Shown here: in pieces, positions 7,964 to 16,807 of the stretch
How the letters are laid out: each line of letters opens with the position of its first letter
Numbering within the stretch: position 1 is the stretch's first letter
Source of the DNA: Halochromatium roseum
GTDB lineage: Bacteria > Pseudomonadota > Gammaproteobacteria > Chromatiales > Chromatiaceae
Direction of reading: 5' to 3'
Length of the DNA: 35,043 bases
Assembly (NCBI RefSeq): GCF_016653315.1
Contig: NZ_NHSH01000040.1
Coordinates: 1 to 35,043 of the forward strand
Notes under the pieces: model-generated
Databases searched by the model: none
Told to the model about the DNA's origin: nothing
What the model saw: the letters and a program-made list of their open reading frames with translations, nothing else
Translations under genes and position numbers: made by a program

Positions 7964-8985
7964 GAGTCCTGGTCACCGCCAATGTCACCCCCTTTCTCCA
8001 AGGGGGCGCCGATTATCACATCGAGGGCCTGACTGCAGCTCTGCGGGCGCAGGGCCATGAGGTCAGCTGCTTGCGTCTGCCGTTTAATTACCATCGGCCG
8101 CGCGACATTGATGCGCTGATGACCTTCTGCGATGGGCTCGATCTCAACCAGCCGAATGGTCAGCGGGTTGATGCCCTGATCAGTCTGCAGTTTCCGACCT
8201 ATGGCGCCTTGCACGACAACCATCGGCTCTGGCTCATGCACCAACATCGCAGCGCCTATGAGCTGTTCGATGCCGCCGAGGCCAGTGCTGAGGATGAGGC
8301 TCGGCGTGATCGCATTCAGGCCTTCGATACCCGTGTGCTGGGGCGTATCCCAAAGCGGTTCGCCAACTCGGCGCGGGTCGCCGAGCGCCTGCATCATTAC
8401 AACGGACTCGAGGCCGAGCCGCTCTATCATCCGCCCTTTGCCGCAGAGCAATTTCATTGCGCCGAGGCTGAGGGCTATCTGTTCTTTCCGTCCCGTTTCG
8501 AGACCCTCAAGCGTCAGGAGCTATTGATCCGCGCTGCGCGCCATCTGCAGACCTCGGTGGTGTTTCTGCTCGCGGGCGATGGCGGGCAGCGTGCGCGCTG
8601 CGAACGGCTGATCGCTGAGCTTGGGGTTAGCCAGCGTGTGCGCCTGCTGGGCCGGGTCAGCGAGGCCGAGAAGCGTGCCTTTTATGCCCACAGCCTGGGC
8701 GTCTTCTATGGCCCGCGTGATGAGGACTATGGCTATGTCACGCTCGAGGCGATGCTCTCCTCCAAGCCGGTGATCTGCTGCACGGATGCCGGGGGGCCGC
8801 TGGAGTTGGTTCGCCATCAGGAGACCGGCCTGGTGGTCGAGCCGACCCCAGAGGCAGTGGCGGCCGCTGCCGATCAGTTGCAGCGTGATCCAGCGCTGGC
8901 GCGAGCGCTTGGCGAGGCTGGGCGTCAGCGTTATATCGACCTTGGCATCGCTTGGGCGCATGTGGTGCGGCGCCTCTTGGCGTAG
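7960..8985 (+). CDS. GT4-family glycosyltransferase
   Basis: This gene encodes a 341-residue GT-B enzyme. The N-terminal half starts 'VLVTANVTPFLQGGADYH', which has the Gly-rich loop of family 4. The C-terminal half holds 'GPRDEDYGYVTLEAM' at residues 251-265, where the two Glu separated by seven residues give the donor-binding E-x7-E signature, followed by 'TDAGGPLELV'. These enzymes transfer a sugar from a nucleotide donor with retention, in the cytoplasm at the membrane. Start ATG overlaps the previous stop (ATGA), so translation is coupled. It resembles the first half of the next protein in the same E-x7-E region, so the two probably arose by duplication. Confidence 0.9.
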   Translation: MRVLVTANVTPFLQGGADYHIEGLTAALRAQGHEVSCLRLPFNYHRPRDIDALMTFCDGLDLNQPNGQRVDALISLQFPTYGALHDNHRLWLMHQHRSAYELFDAAEASAEDEARRDRIQAFDTRVLGRIPKRFANSARVAERLHHYNGLEAEPLYHPPFAAEQFHCAEAEGYLFFPSRFETLKRQELLIRAARHLQTSVVFLLAGDGGQRARCERLIAELGVSQRVRLLGRVSEAEKRAFYAHSLGVFYGPRDEDYGYVTLEAMLSSKPVICCTDAGGPLELVRHQETGLVVEPTPEAVAAAADQLQRDPALARALGEAGRQRYIDLGIAWAHVVRRLLA

Positions 8986-9013
8986 CCGGCGGCATTGGTA
9001 GGAACGAGCATCC

Positions 9014-11458
9014 ATGAAGATTGCGATCGTCGCCCCGAGTGGCGTCCCGTTTCAGGTCGGTGGCGCCGAGAAGCTTTGGTGGGGGCTGCAGGCCGCCATC
9101 AATCAGCTCAGCGAGCATGACGCCGAACTGATCAAGCTGCCGAGTCCAGAGCAGGATTTCTGGGGCCTGATCGATAGTTATCGCGCCTTCAGTCAGCTGC
9201 AACTGGACCACTTCGACCTGGTCATCAGCACCAAGTATCCAGCCTGGATGGTCGCGCATCCAAACCATGTCTGCTATCTGCAGCATAAGCTGCGTGGTCT
9301 CTACGATACCTATCACTTTACCGGGCTGCCCACCGTGCTGCCGCGACTACCGCGCGTGCTGAAACCGCTGCAGGTGCTGCTTGAGTCCAGTCGTGGCGAG
9401 CGCGCTGAGCTGGAACCCCTGTTTGCCGAGCTTGAGCGCCTGCGCGTCGAGGCAATCAGCCCAACCTCAACGATTGCCGATCATTTTCTGCTACCGAGCC
9501 CCCTGGTGCGACGCATCATCCATGTGTTGGATGACATCGGTCTGGCGCCAAGTGCGATCCGCCGCTATCTGGCCATCTCAGCCACCGTCGCTGCACGTGC
9601 AGACTATTTCCCGGCTGGCGCTGAGGTTGCGGTACTGCATCATCCCTCGGATCTGCCACGTGCCGAGTGCAGCGCCTATGAATCGGTCTTCACCGCTAGC
9701 CGGCTCGATCATCCCAAGCGCTTGCACCTGCTGATCGATGCCTTCCGCCAGGTCGAGACCGATCGGTCGTTTCGGATTGCCGGCACCGGCCCGGCCGCTG
9801 CGGAGCTACAAGCGCGTGCTGCCGGTGATCCGCGCATCCAGTTCCTTGGTCATATCAGCGACGCGCAGATGATCCAGGAATATGGGCGCGCCCTGTTCGT
9901 GCCCTTCGTGCCCTATGACGAAGACTATGGCCTGATCACCCTGGAGGCGATGCGCGCCGCCAAGCCGGTGCTCACCAGCACCGATGCCGGCGGTGTCAAT
10001 GAACTGGTCGAGCATGATCGCACCGGACTGAGCGTCGCGCCTGAGCCGGCCGCGTTGGCGGCGGCCATGCGGCAATTGATCGCTGATCCGGCGGCGACCC
10101 GCACCATGGGTGAGGCCGCGCGGGCGCGTGTGGCTGAGATCAACTGGCCGCAGACCCTTGAGCTGTTGCTTGACGAGCCGCTGCCGCAACGGCCATCGCA
10201 GCGGCAACCACAGCGGCATCTGCAAGAGAGAACCGTTCAGCATTCGGTCCAGCAACGCCCCAAGGTGGTGGTGGCGGTCGATTTTCCGATCTATCCACCG
10301 CGCGGTGGTGGCCAGGCCCGGATCTATCATCTGTATCGCGCGATCGCCCAAGCCGCCGACTGTACTCTGGTGACCCTCTGCGATGATCCAGCGCTTGCCG
10401 GCACCTTTCGGCTGGCGCCGGGCCTGATCGAGCAACGCATCGCGAAGAGTCGAGCCCATCGTAAGGCCGCGGTCGCGCTCAGCCTGGAGCTGGAGGTGTC
10501 GGCGGAGGACATCGCCACCCTGTTGCACCAGGGCAAGACCCCCGCCTATGCCCAGGCCCTTGCCGCGGCGGCGGCCGGCTGCGATCTGCTGATCGCTTCG
10601 CATCCCTATCTGTATCCGAGCATTCAGGGCTTGCGGGTGCCGCGCCTTTGGTACGAGGCGCACAATGTCGAGGGGGACATGAAGCGCGCCGTGCTCGGTG
10701 ACGGATTGGTGGCAACAGGCTATCTAAGGCAGGTCGCCGCGACCGAGCATGCGCTCTGCCAAGCCGCTGAGCGCATCATGGTCTGTGCACGTACAGATGC
10801 GGAGCGCCTCTCGGTGCTTTACGGGATCGATACGGCAAAGTGCCTTGAGGTGCCAAATGGTGTTGACACTCAGGCTGTGCGCTTCGCCGATAATCAGCGG
10901 CGCGAATCCGTGCGCCAGCGTCTTGGGCTCGCGCAGCGCCGCACGGTGCTGTTTATTGGCAGCTGGCATCAACCGAACATTGAGGCCGTTTCGGCCCTGA
11001 AGCGGATTGCCGAACAGCAACCGGCGATCGATATCCTTGTCGTCGGCAGCGTTTGCAATCATCCGGTCATGCGACAGCGACCGAGCAATCTACAGGCCCT
11101 TGGCGTGTTATCCGATGCAGAGCTGACGGTTCTGCTCGAGGCCGTTGATCTGGCATTGAATCCGGTTACGAGTGGTTCTGGCACCAATCTGAAGATGCTC
11201 CACTACGCTGCCGCTGGATTGCCTATATTGACCACGCCATTCGGCAACCGCGGGTTAGTCTTTCGCGCTGGCAAACATCTCGAGTGCGCAGATCTCTCTG
11301 AGCTTCCCGCCGCCTTGTCTCGACTGCTCGTCGATCAGCGAGATGGTCTTGAGGCGCGCGCGCGTGCGGCTCGCGTGCTCACCGAAAGGCACTACGATTG
11401 GCGCTTGATTGCTAAGTCGGTGGCTCAGGCATTAGGCGCTATCCCTGGGCAGACCTAG
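9014..11458 (+). CDS. Double GT4 glycosyltransferase fusion
   Basis: This is an 814-residue protein with two complete GT-B halves. Domain 1 (about 1-385) begins 'IAIVAPSGVPFQVGGAEKLW' and carries 'VPYDEDYGLITLEAM' at 299-313. Domain 2 begins at residue 417 ('KVVVAVDFPIYPPRGGG') and carries 'SGSGTNLKMLHYAAAGLP' from 720, the variant E-x7-E region in which Lys-Met replaces an acidic residue, often seen in family 4. A Gln/Arg-rich linker at about 392-414 joins them. Two active sites in one chain suggest successive additions in building a repeat unit. Start ATG 9014 has AGGAACGAG just upstream. The gene converges on the - strand secretion cassette with only 28 bp between stops. Confidence 0.88.
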   Translation: MKIAIVAPSGVPFQVGGAEKLWWGLQAAINQLSEHDAELIKLPSPEQDFWGLIDSYRAFSQLQLDHFDLVISTKYPAWMVAHPNHVCYLQHKLRGLYDTYHFTGLPTVLPRLPRVLKPLQVLLESSRGERAELEPLFAELERLRVEAISPTSTIADHFLLPSPLVRRIIHVLDDIGLAPSAIRRYLAISATVAARADYFPAGAEVAVLHHPSDLPRAECSAYESVFTASRLDHPKRLHLLIDAFRQVETDRSFRIAGTGPAAAELQARAAGDPRIQFLGHISDAQMIQEYGRALFVPFVPYDEDYGLITLEAMRAAKPVLTSTDAGGVNELVEHDRTGLSVAPEPAALAAAMRQLIADPAATRTMGEAARARVAEINWPQTLELLLDEPLPQRPSQRQPQRHLQERTVQHSVQQRPKVVVAVDFPIYPPRGGGQARIYHLYRAIAQAADCTLVTLCDDPALAGTFRLAPGLIEQRIAKSRAHRKAAVALSLELEVSAEDIATLLHQGKTPAYAQALAAAAAGCDLLIASHPYLYPSIQGLRVPRLWYEAHNVEGDMKRAVLGDGLVATGYLRQVAATEHALCQAAERIMVCARTDAERLSVLYGIDTAKCLEVPNGVDTQAVRFADNQRRESVRQRLGLAQRRTVLFIGSWHQPNIEAVSALKRIAEQQPAIDILVVGSVCNHPVMRQRPSNLQALGVLSDAELTVLLEAVDLALNPVTSGSGTNLKMLHYAAAGLPILTTPFGNRGLVFRAGKHLECADLSELPAALSRLLVDQRDGLEARARAARVLTERHYDWRLIAKSVAQALGAIPGQT

Positions 11459-11486
11459 GAAAACAGAGCCGCCTTTGTGGCCGCGG

Positions 11487-12887
11487 TCAGTCGCCACGCA
11501 TCGAAGCCGCGAGTGCATCGGTGAGGGGGCGCATCACATAATTCAGTGCGGTTCGCTCACCCGTGATGATGAATACATCGGCCGACATGCCAGCGAGGAT
11601 CGGCTGCTCATCGAGCAACAGTCGTTGTTCCTCCGGTACCTCGATGCGCGCGAGGAAGTACGGCTGGCCATCTGCTGTTTCGAGGCGATCTGCGGAGACC
11701 GTTGTGACCCGGCCACGCACCACCGGTGTGGTGCGAAAATTCAGTGCGGTGAAGCGCACGTCGGCCTCTAGGCCGGCATGAACCTTGTCGATGTCATCCG
11801 GGTTGACCTCGGCATCGACCACCAAGCGCTCGGTTTCGGGGATAATATCCATTAGCTTGTCTCCCGGGGCTAGCACGGCGCCTACTGTGTGTACCTCGAG
11901 TCCGACGACGCGGCCGCCAACGGGTGCCTCGATCGTTGTGCGCTGGACCTGATCGGTGAGGCGTCGTTGACGCTGCTGGGCATCAAAGATCCGTTGTCGC
12001 ACTTCGCTGAGCTGACTGACAACATCGGTTCGGAAGCTCTGTTGGGCCTGCTGGATCTCGAGCTGGGTCTCCTCAATACTGAGTTCGGCCTGGGTGCGCT
12101 GCGTGCGCACCGTCGACAGATCCCCGCGCACTTCAGCGAGTTCGCGCTCTAAGAGGCGAAGCCGAACCTTATCACCAAGTCCGTCGGCGAACAGCGAGCG
12201 CAGACCGGTGAGTTCTTCCCCGTAGAGTGCAATGCGCTCTTCGAAAAGTACTTCGCGCTCCTCAAGCCCCTCTATCTCCTTGCGGAGCGAGAGAATGCGC
12301 TGTTTGAGAACGTTGATCTTACCTTGGAGATCAAGCCGACGCTCTTCGAAGACTGCGCTTTCAGCGGCCATGAGGTCGTCTAAGCGCGGGTCAGCTTTGG
12401 CCAGCTCTAATAGGGAGCCTGAGAATGCCACCTGCTCGTTGCCGTCACGCTCGGCTTTCAGACGTGCCTCAATCGCCTGTGCGGCGCCAAGCTCACTGCG
12501 AACGGCGTCGAGTTGCGAGGCGAACTGAGTATCATCGAGGAGTGCGACTGGCTCGCCGGCCGCGACCAGATCGCCTTCACGCACCAGCAGTTTACGAATG
12601 ATACCGCCTTCCAGATGCTGAACTGCCTGTCGGTAGGACTCCACCGTGACCACGCCGCGAGCGACGGCAGCGCCATCAATCTTGGCCGAACCAGCCCAGC
12701 CGACGACTCCGAAGAGTAGGAAAAAGCTCAGCGCGTAACCAAACCAACGCAGGCCTCGATCACTCTTCAAGGCCTCAGGAGCACGCGGGAGCGTATTTTC
12801 CGTCATCTTCATCTTGGTGGTCATGCTGAGCATTGCCTCTGACGTCTTGACCCCGCTCCGCATCGGAGCGGACCGATCAAAGACCAC
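11487..12887 (-). CDS. HlyD/PrtE-type membrane fusion protein of type I secretion
   Basis: This gene encodes a 466-residue periplasmic adaptor. One membrane helix lies near residues 48-66 ('WFGYALSFFLLFGVVGW'), then a lipoyl half ('LEGGIIRKLLVREGD'), a long coiled coil at about 120-290, the second lipoyl half ('APVGGRVVGL'), and the beta-barrel with 'VRFTALNFRTTPVV' and 'GQPYFLARI', hallmarks of the PrtE group. It links the ABC ATPase to an outer-membrane TolC-like channel. The GTG start at 12887 overlaps the stop of the ATPase gene (TAGTG), so they are translationally coupled. Internal Met codons at 12863 and 12833 are possible alternatives. No outer-membrane partner is encoded in this window. 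Confidence 0.93.
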   Translation of the reverse strand: MVFDRSAPMRSGVKTSEAMLSMTTKMKMTENTLPRAPEALKSDRGLRWFGYALSFFLLFGVVGWAGSAKIDGAAVARGVVTVESYRQAVQHLEGGIIRKLLVREGDLVAAGEPVALLDDTQFASQLDAVRSELGAAQAIEARLKAERDGNEQVAFSGSLLELAKADPRLDDLMAAESAVFEERRLDLQGKINVLKQRILSLRKEIEGLEEREVLFEERIALYGEELTGLRSLFADGLGDKVRLRLLERELAEVRGDLSTVRTQRTQAELSIEETQLEIQQAQQSFRTDVVSQLSEVRQRIFDAQQRQRRLTDQVQRTTIEAPVGGRVVGLEVHTVGAVLAPGDKLMDIIPETERLVVDAEVNPDDIDKVHAGLEADVRFTALNFRTTPVVRGRVTTVSADRLETADGQPYFLARIEVPEEQRLLLDEQPILAGMSADVFIITGERTALNYVMRPLTDALAASMRGD

Positions 12888-14656
12888 TATTGGGTGGCTT
12901 CGTTGCTACCTTCGGCCGACTCCAGCAGCCGCTGGGTGCCGCCTGCAAGGCTCAATGACTTCGGTTTCAGTACTCGCGAGAGCACTTCGTCACGCGGGCC
13001 GAAGGCCTCGACCTGGCCGTGCTTGAGCACCAAGACCTTGTCTACGGCCTTAAGCATGTTGGGGCGGTGCGAGATAACGATCAACGTGCATCCAGCAGCG
13101 TTAAGGTCTGCCATGGCCTCGAACAGTGCCTTCTCGCCACGCTCGTCGAGACTCGAATTTGGCTCGTCGAGAATCACCAGGCGCGGATCACCGTAGAGCG
13201 CACGCGCCAGAGCAATGCGTTGCCGTTGTCCGCCGGACAGGCCTAGCCCACCTGGGCCGATCATCGTGTTGTAGCCATTCGGGAGTTGGGAGATCAGCTC
13301 GTGGGCGCGCGCGCGAACAGCGGCATCGACCACTAGAGCGTCGTCCATCAGATTGAAACGACCGATGTTCTCGGCAATGGTTCCAGCGAAGAGTTCGGTG
13401 TCTTGCGGCAGATAGCCGATATGATGACCGAGTTCTTCGCGGTTGTAGAGGCTGATGTCAGCGCCATCAAGCCGCACCGATCCAGCCATCAGTGGCCAGA
13501 TCCCCAATACCACGCGGGCGAGGGTCGACTTGCCGGCAGCGGAGGGCCCGATGACCCCAAGGGTTTCACCTGCGGTGATCTCGAAGCTCACCCCGCGCAG
13601 CACAGGATGTTCGGCGCCCGGTGGGCGCGCTACCACACCTGCGAGCTGAATGCGACCCTCTGGAGCGGGTAGCGAGAGTTGCCGCTGACGCGCTGGCATG
13701 ATTTCGAGTAGAGCGTGCAGGCGCCCATAGGCGGCGCGGGCACTGAGCAGCGATTTCCAGTTGCCGATGACCTGTCCGAGGGGACCAATCGCCTTACCGG
13801 CAAGAATGGCCGCGGCGATAATGACACCAGGTGTGATGAGCTGTTGGATTGCCAGATAACCAGCGGCGCCGAGAATGACCGGGCGGATCATGATCTGGAT
13901 GAACCTACTCAACGACTCCATGCTGGCGCTGCGCTCCTGCGTGATGCCTTGCCAACCGAGCGTTTGTTCGTGCTGATCGCGCCAACGTTGGAAGATGCGC
14001 TCACGCATCCCGAGTGCTTCGATCACTTCGACATTGCGTAAATTCGCAGTCAACATCCGCCGCTCGCGAATGGCCTGTTCCGAGGCGATCATCGCCGGCT
14101 CACGCGTACGCACTTCGTTGATGACACCGATGATCAGCAGGAGGATGCCGCCGGTCAGCGCTAAGTAGCCCAGGACGGGGTGGAACAAAAAGATGATGGC
14201 GAGGAAGATCGGCACCATCGGCAAGTCGAAGAAACCGTTCAGCGCTCCGCCGCCAAGAAAATGACGCAGATGATCGAGATCCTCGAGCGGCTGTGTGGTC
14301 TCCTTGCCGCCGGTGCCGCGGGCAACGTCGACGGTTGCATTGAAGACGCGCTCGTTGATCATCGTGTCTAGGCGCGTTCCCATGCGAAATAACATCGTCG
14401 AGCGCACCCACAGCAGTAATCCCATGATGATCAACAGAAAGACCACCAACAGGAACAGGGCGACGAGCGTTGGCCCGCTGCGCGAGGGGATGATCCGGTC
14501 ATACAGGCTGAGCATGAATAGGATCGGTGCCAGCATGAGCAGGTTGATCAGTAGGCTGAAGAAGCCCGCGCTGATGATGGTCGCACGCGTGCGAAGCAGT
14601 GCCTCTTTGATACTGTCGGTAGGGCGATGGTTGGGGTTCAGATGGTTGGGGTTCAC
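12887..14656 (-). CDS. PrtD-type type I secretion ABC transporter
   Basis: This is a 589-residue half transporter with fused membrane and ATPase domains. Five to six helices occupy residues of about 28-300. Walker A 'GPSAAGKST' is at 370-378, signature 'LSGGQ' at 473-477 and Walker B 'LVILDE' at 493-498, followed by 'PNSSLD', the Asn variant found in PrtD/RsaD-like exporters. There is no N-terminal peptidase domain, so cargo should use an uncleaved C-terminal signal. The start is GTG at 14656, 6 bp after the sapC stop; no ATG is available near the N terminus. The first codons contain a 15-bp tandem duplication giving Asn-Pro-Asn-His-Leu/Arg twice. The closest functional parallels are SapD of Campylobacter fetus and RsaD of Caulobacter. 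Confidence 0.93.
   Translation of the reverse strand: MNPNHLNPNHRPTDSIKEALLRTRATIISAGFFSLLINLLMLAPILFMLSLYDRIIPSRSGPTLVALFLLVVFLLIIMGLLLWVRSTMLFRMGTRLDTMINERVFNATVDVARGTGGKETTQPLEDLDHLRHFLGGGALNGFFDLPMVPIFLAIIFLFHPVLGYLALTGGILLLIIGVINEVRTREPAMIASEQAIRERRMLTANLRNVEVIEALGMRERIFQRWRDQHEQTLGWQGITQERSASMESLSRFIQIMIRPVILGAAGYLAIQQLITPGVIIAAAILAGKAIGPLGQVIGNWKSLLSARAAYGRLHALLEIMPARQRQLSLPAPEGRIQLAGVVARPPGAEHPVLRGVSFEITAGETLGVIGPSAAGKSTLARVVLGIWPLMAGSVRLDGADISLYNREELGHHIGYLPQDTELFAGTIAENIGRFNLMDDALVVDAAVRARAHELISQLPNGYNTMIGPGGLGLSGGQRQRIALARALYGDPRLVILDEPNSSLDERGEKALFEAMADLNAAGCTLIVISHRPNMLKAVDKVLVLKHGQVEAFGPRDEVLSRVLKPKSLSLAGGTQRLLESAEGSNEATQ
14626..14655 (-). repeat. 15-bp perfect tandem duplication at the start of the ABC transporter gene
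   Basis: The 15-mer gatggttggggttca occurs twice in a row at 14626-14640 and 14641-14655 on the + strand. Read on the - strand it encodes the repeated Asn-Pro-Asn-His motif directly after the GTG start. It looks like a replication slippage product that keeps the frame. Confidence 0.9.
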
Positions 14657-14662
14657 CGGCTT

Positions 14663-15469
14663 CTAGTCTTCCCAAGCAAATGAGAGCGTGTCATCTTCAC
14701 CTGCTCGTTCGAGATAGTCCTGGGCCTTTTCCTCAAGGTGCTGACGCTGCTGATCGTGGGCCTTAGCGAGCACCTTGTTCAAGGCCAAATGACGTTCTGA
14801 GAGTCCTTGGAAGAGTGCGAGCATCAAGGCGCCGCTGCGGTTCAGTTGGACTAGGGCTGAGCCATCTAGCTGTGCAAGCTTGGCTTGGTCGATACGCAGA
14901 AGCCTAGATATTGGATCTGGCTGCGAAGGAACGTCATTGGCTTCGTCCGTCTCTTCCATGAGCATTGGCCAGGCTTGCACGAGGTTGAGTTGTTGGAGTA
15001 CCGCGCAGGCCTCGGCCGTTGCTGTTCGGCTGGCCTCCAGGGTTTCCAGGAAGGTTTGCATCTCTTTGATCGCTTCGCTCGGCTCGTTTCCCTCAAAGAA
15101 CGGCTCGCTGTCTTCTTCTGTGTCGACGATCAAGCCACTGCTCTCATCGATATGCAGGACGAGATGCTGCTCCTGATCGCGTTTCAGACGAAAGGGATAG
15201 GCGCGCAGAAGTGCCGGTATGTAACTGCCCAGCCAGTTTCCGTTGGCGCCAACGTAGAGACAGTCGCCCTCGGGTCGTGACAAGATCGCCACAGGGAAGA
15301 GGCGATCATCGCGTTGCACAAAGCCAAACGGGAGCGACAACGTTGCCTCTTCGATCTCAGCGAGTACAAGGCCACAGAGCCCGACCTTGCGGGCGAAGCC
15401 ATAAGTGTGACACTGCCGCCAGCGACGTTTTCCATGGCGCGAGTAGGATACCGCGACGGGCTCTGGCAT
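14663..15469 (-). CDS. sapC: SapC family protein of S-layer secretion cassette
   Basis: This gene encodes a 268-residue soluble protein. It matches the SapC family as I know it: 'YGFARKVGLCGLVLAEIEEA', 'LPFGFVQRDDRLFPVAILS', 'YVGANGNWLGSYIPALLRAYPF', then an acidic stretch 'SEPFFEGNEPSEAIKEMQTFLETL'. In Campylobacter fetus sapC precedes the sapDEF genes for secretion of the S-layer protein; its biochemical role is unknown. I set the start at ATG 15469, since AGGAG at 15478-15482 on the - strand sits 8 bases before it. Longer readings from 15487 or 15520 have no such site. It leads a three-gene - strand operon. The C-terminal 60 residues are charged and probably helical. Confidence 0.88.
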   Translation of the reverse strand: MPEPVAVSYSRHGKRRWRQCHTYGFARKVGLCGLVLAEIEEATLSLPFGFVQRDDRLFPVAILSRPEGDCLYVGANGNWLGSYIPALLRAYPFRLKRDQEQHLVLHIDESSGLIVDTEEDSEPFFEGNEPSEAIKEMQTFLETLEASRTATAEACAVLQQLNLVQAWPMLMEETDEANDVPSQPDPISRLLRIDQAKLAQLDGSALVQLNRSGALMLALFQGLSERHLALNKVLAKAHDQQRQHLEEKAQDYLERAGEDDTLSFAWED

Positions 15470-15505
15470 CGGATCATCTCCTGACATTCGAGTGCGGGCC
15501 ATTGG

Positions 15506-15522
15506 CTGTGCACAAGGCACAG
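15506..15522. promoter_or_regulatory. Inverted repeat in divergent intergenic region, possible operator
   Basis: The 123-bp space between sapC (-) and the GT4 gene (+) contains CTGTGC-ACAAG-GCACAG, a perfect 6-bp inverted repeat around a 5-bp centre. Such a site between divergent operons is a reasonable place for a regulator to bind and control both. No convincing sigma-70 boxes could be assigned with confidence on either strand, so this is only a candidate. Confidence 0.35.
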
Positions 15523-15592
15523 TGGGTATGGCTTCATGATAACTTACTAACGTCGTGGCTTAGTATTTTCTCCATCCCAGACCGCCCCGCGC

Positions 15593-16807
15593 ATGAATAT
15601 CCTCTTCGTCCACCAAAATTTTCCTGGCCAGTTCAAGAGCCTGGCACCTGCTCTCGAGGCGCGTGGTCATCGCGTCGTCGCCCTTGGTCAAAATCCAGAT
15701 GCGGATATTTCAGGCGGTATTGAACTGCATACCTATGGCTTGGAACGTGGACAAAGCCCGAATATTCATCCGCTGGCTATGGAGTTTGAGGTCAAGGTGA
15801 TCCGTGCTGAGGCTGCCGCGCGTCAAGCCCAGGCCTTGGCCAGAACTGGCTTCCAGCCAGACGTCATTATCGCGCATCCAGGCTGGGGTGAGGCGCTGTA
15901 TCTTAAAGACGTGTTTCCGCGTGCGCGCTTGATCGCCTACGCCGAGTTCTACTATCGTGCCACCGGCCAAGATTGGGGCTTCGACCCCGAGTTTCCGCGC
16001 CCAGACTTTGACGCCAGGATCAGTCTACACACCAAGAATGCCAATCTCTGCCTAGCCTTTGAGTCGGCAGATCAGTGTATCGCGCCAACCCACTGGCAGG
16101 CCTCGACGCATCCTGACTGGGTTCGTGCCAAGCTTCAGGTGATCCACGATGGGATCGATACCGATGCCATTCAGCCAAACCCCAAGGCGAGCATGTCGAT
16201 TCCGAGCCGCAAGCTCCAGCTAGGGGCTGGTGCCGAACTACTGACCTTTGTGTCACGTAATCTCGAACCAGTGCGTGGCTATCATCGGTTCATCCGTGCG
16301 CTACCCGAGATTCTGCGTCGTCGCCCGAGGGCCTTGGCGGTCATCGTTGGTGGAGGCGGTTATGCCTATGGGGCGCGGCCAGGGCAGGGCAGCTATCGGC
16401 AACGGTTCCTCGAGGAAGTACAGGACCAGCTCGACCCGGCGCGCGTGATCATGATCGACCGTTTACCTCATAAGGCGCTGATTACGCTGTTTCAGATCTC
16501 GCGCTGCCACGTCTACCTCACCTATCCATTCGTGCTCTCTTGGTCGATGCTCGAGGCAATGAGCGCGGGTACCCTAGTCGTGGGCTCGCGAACCCCTCCA
16601 GTGGAGGAGGTGATTAGCGACGGCGAGAACGGTTACTTAGCAGACTTCTTCGATACCGGCGAGCTTGCTGACAAAGTCTGTGATGCTCTCGCCAGCCCGC
16701 ATCAGCAAGCATCGCTTGGCCAATCCGCAAGACGAACGATTTCCGATCGCTACGACCTTCGGCGCTGTTCTCTGCCTGCTCTGCTTCGCTTGATCGAGCA
16801 AGTGTGA
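15593..16807 (+). CDS. GT4-family glycosyltransferase
   Basis: This gene encodes a 404-residue GT-B enzyme. It begins 'ILFVHQNFPGQFKSLAPALE', the acceptor-side fold of a GT4 subgroup common in surface polysaccharide clusters, and has 'VIHDGIDTD' before the linker. The C-terminal half contains 'YPFVLSWSMLEAM' at 311-323, followed by 'PPVEEVI', the donor-binding region; the first Glu of the canonical E-x7-E is replaced (Val-Leu-Ser-Trp at the equivalent place), though the second is kept. It would transfer a sugar in the cytoplasm during repeat-unit assembly. It is the first gene of a + operon diverging from sapC, and its stop overlaps the next start (TGATG). Confidence 0.87.
   Translation: MNILFVHQNFPGQFKSLAPALEARGHRVVALGQNPDADISGGIELHTYGLERGQSPNIHPLAMEFEVKVIRAEAAARQAQALARTGFQPDVIIAHPGWGEALYLKDVFPRARLIAYAEFYYRATGQDWGFDPEFPRPDFDARISLHTKNANLCLAFESADQCIAPTHWQASTHPDWVRAKLQVIHDGIDTDAIQPNPKASMSIPSRKLQLGAGAELLTFVSRNLEPVRGYHRFIRALPEILRRRPRALAVIVGGGGYAYGARPGQGSYRQRFLEEVQDQLDPARVIMIDRLPHKALITLFQISRCHVYLTYPFVLSWSMLEAMSAGTLVVGSRTPPVEEVISDGENGYLADFFDTGELADKVCDALASPHQQASLGQSARRTISDRYDLRRCSLPALLRLIEQV

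Noticed and set aside
7316-8457. Two overlapping - strand frames opposite the methyltransferase and GT4 genes
   Set aside because: Products have no recognisable motifs, while the + strand encodes complete catalytic signatures over the same bases.
9806-10663. Long open frame on the - strand (285 codons) opposite the double GT4 gene
   Set aside because: It is rich in Arg, Gln and His with no family pattern and lies opposite a clear glycosyltransferase; long antisense frames are expected in GC-rich coding sequence.
11459-11486. Possible bidirectional terminator between convergent genes
   Set aside because: Only 28 bp separate the stops and no stable inverted repeat with a T run could be found.
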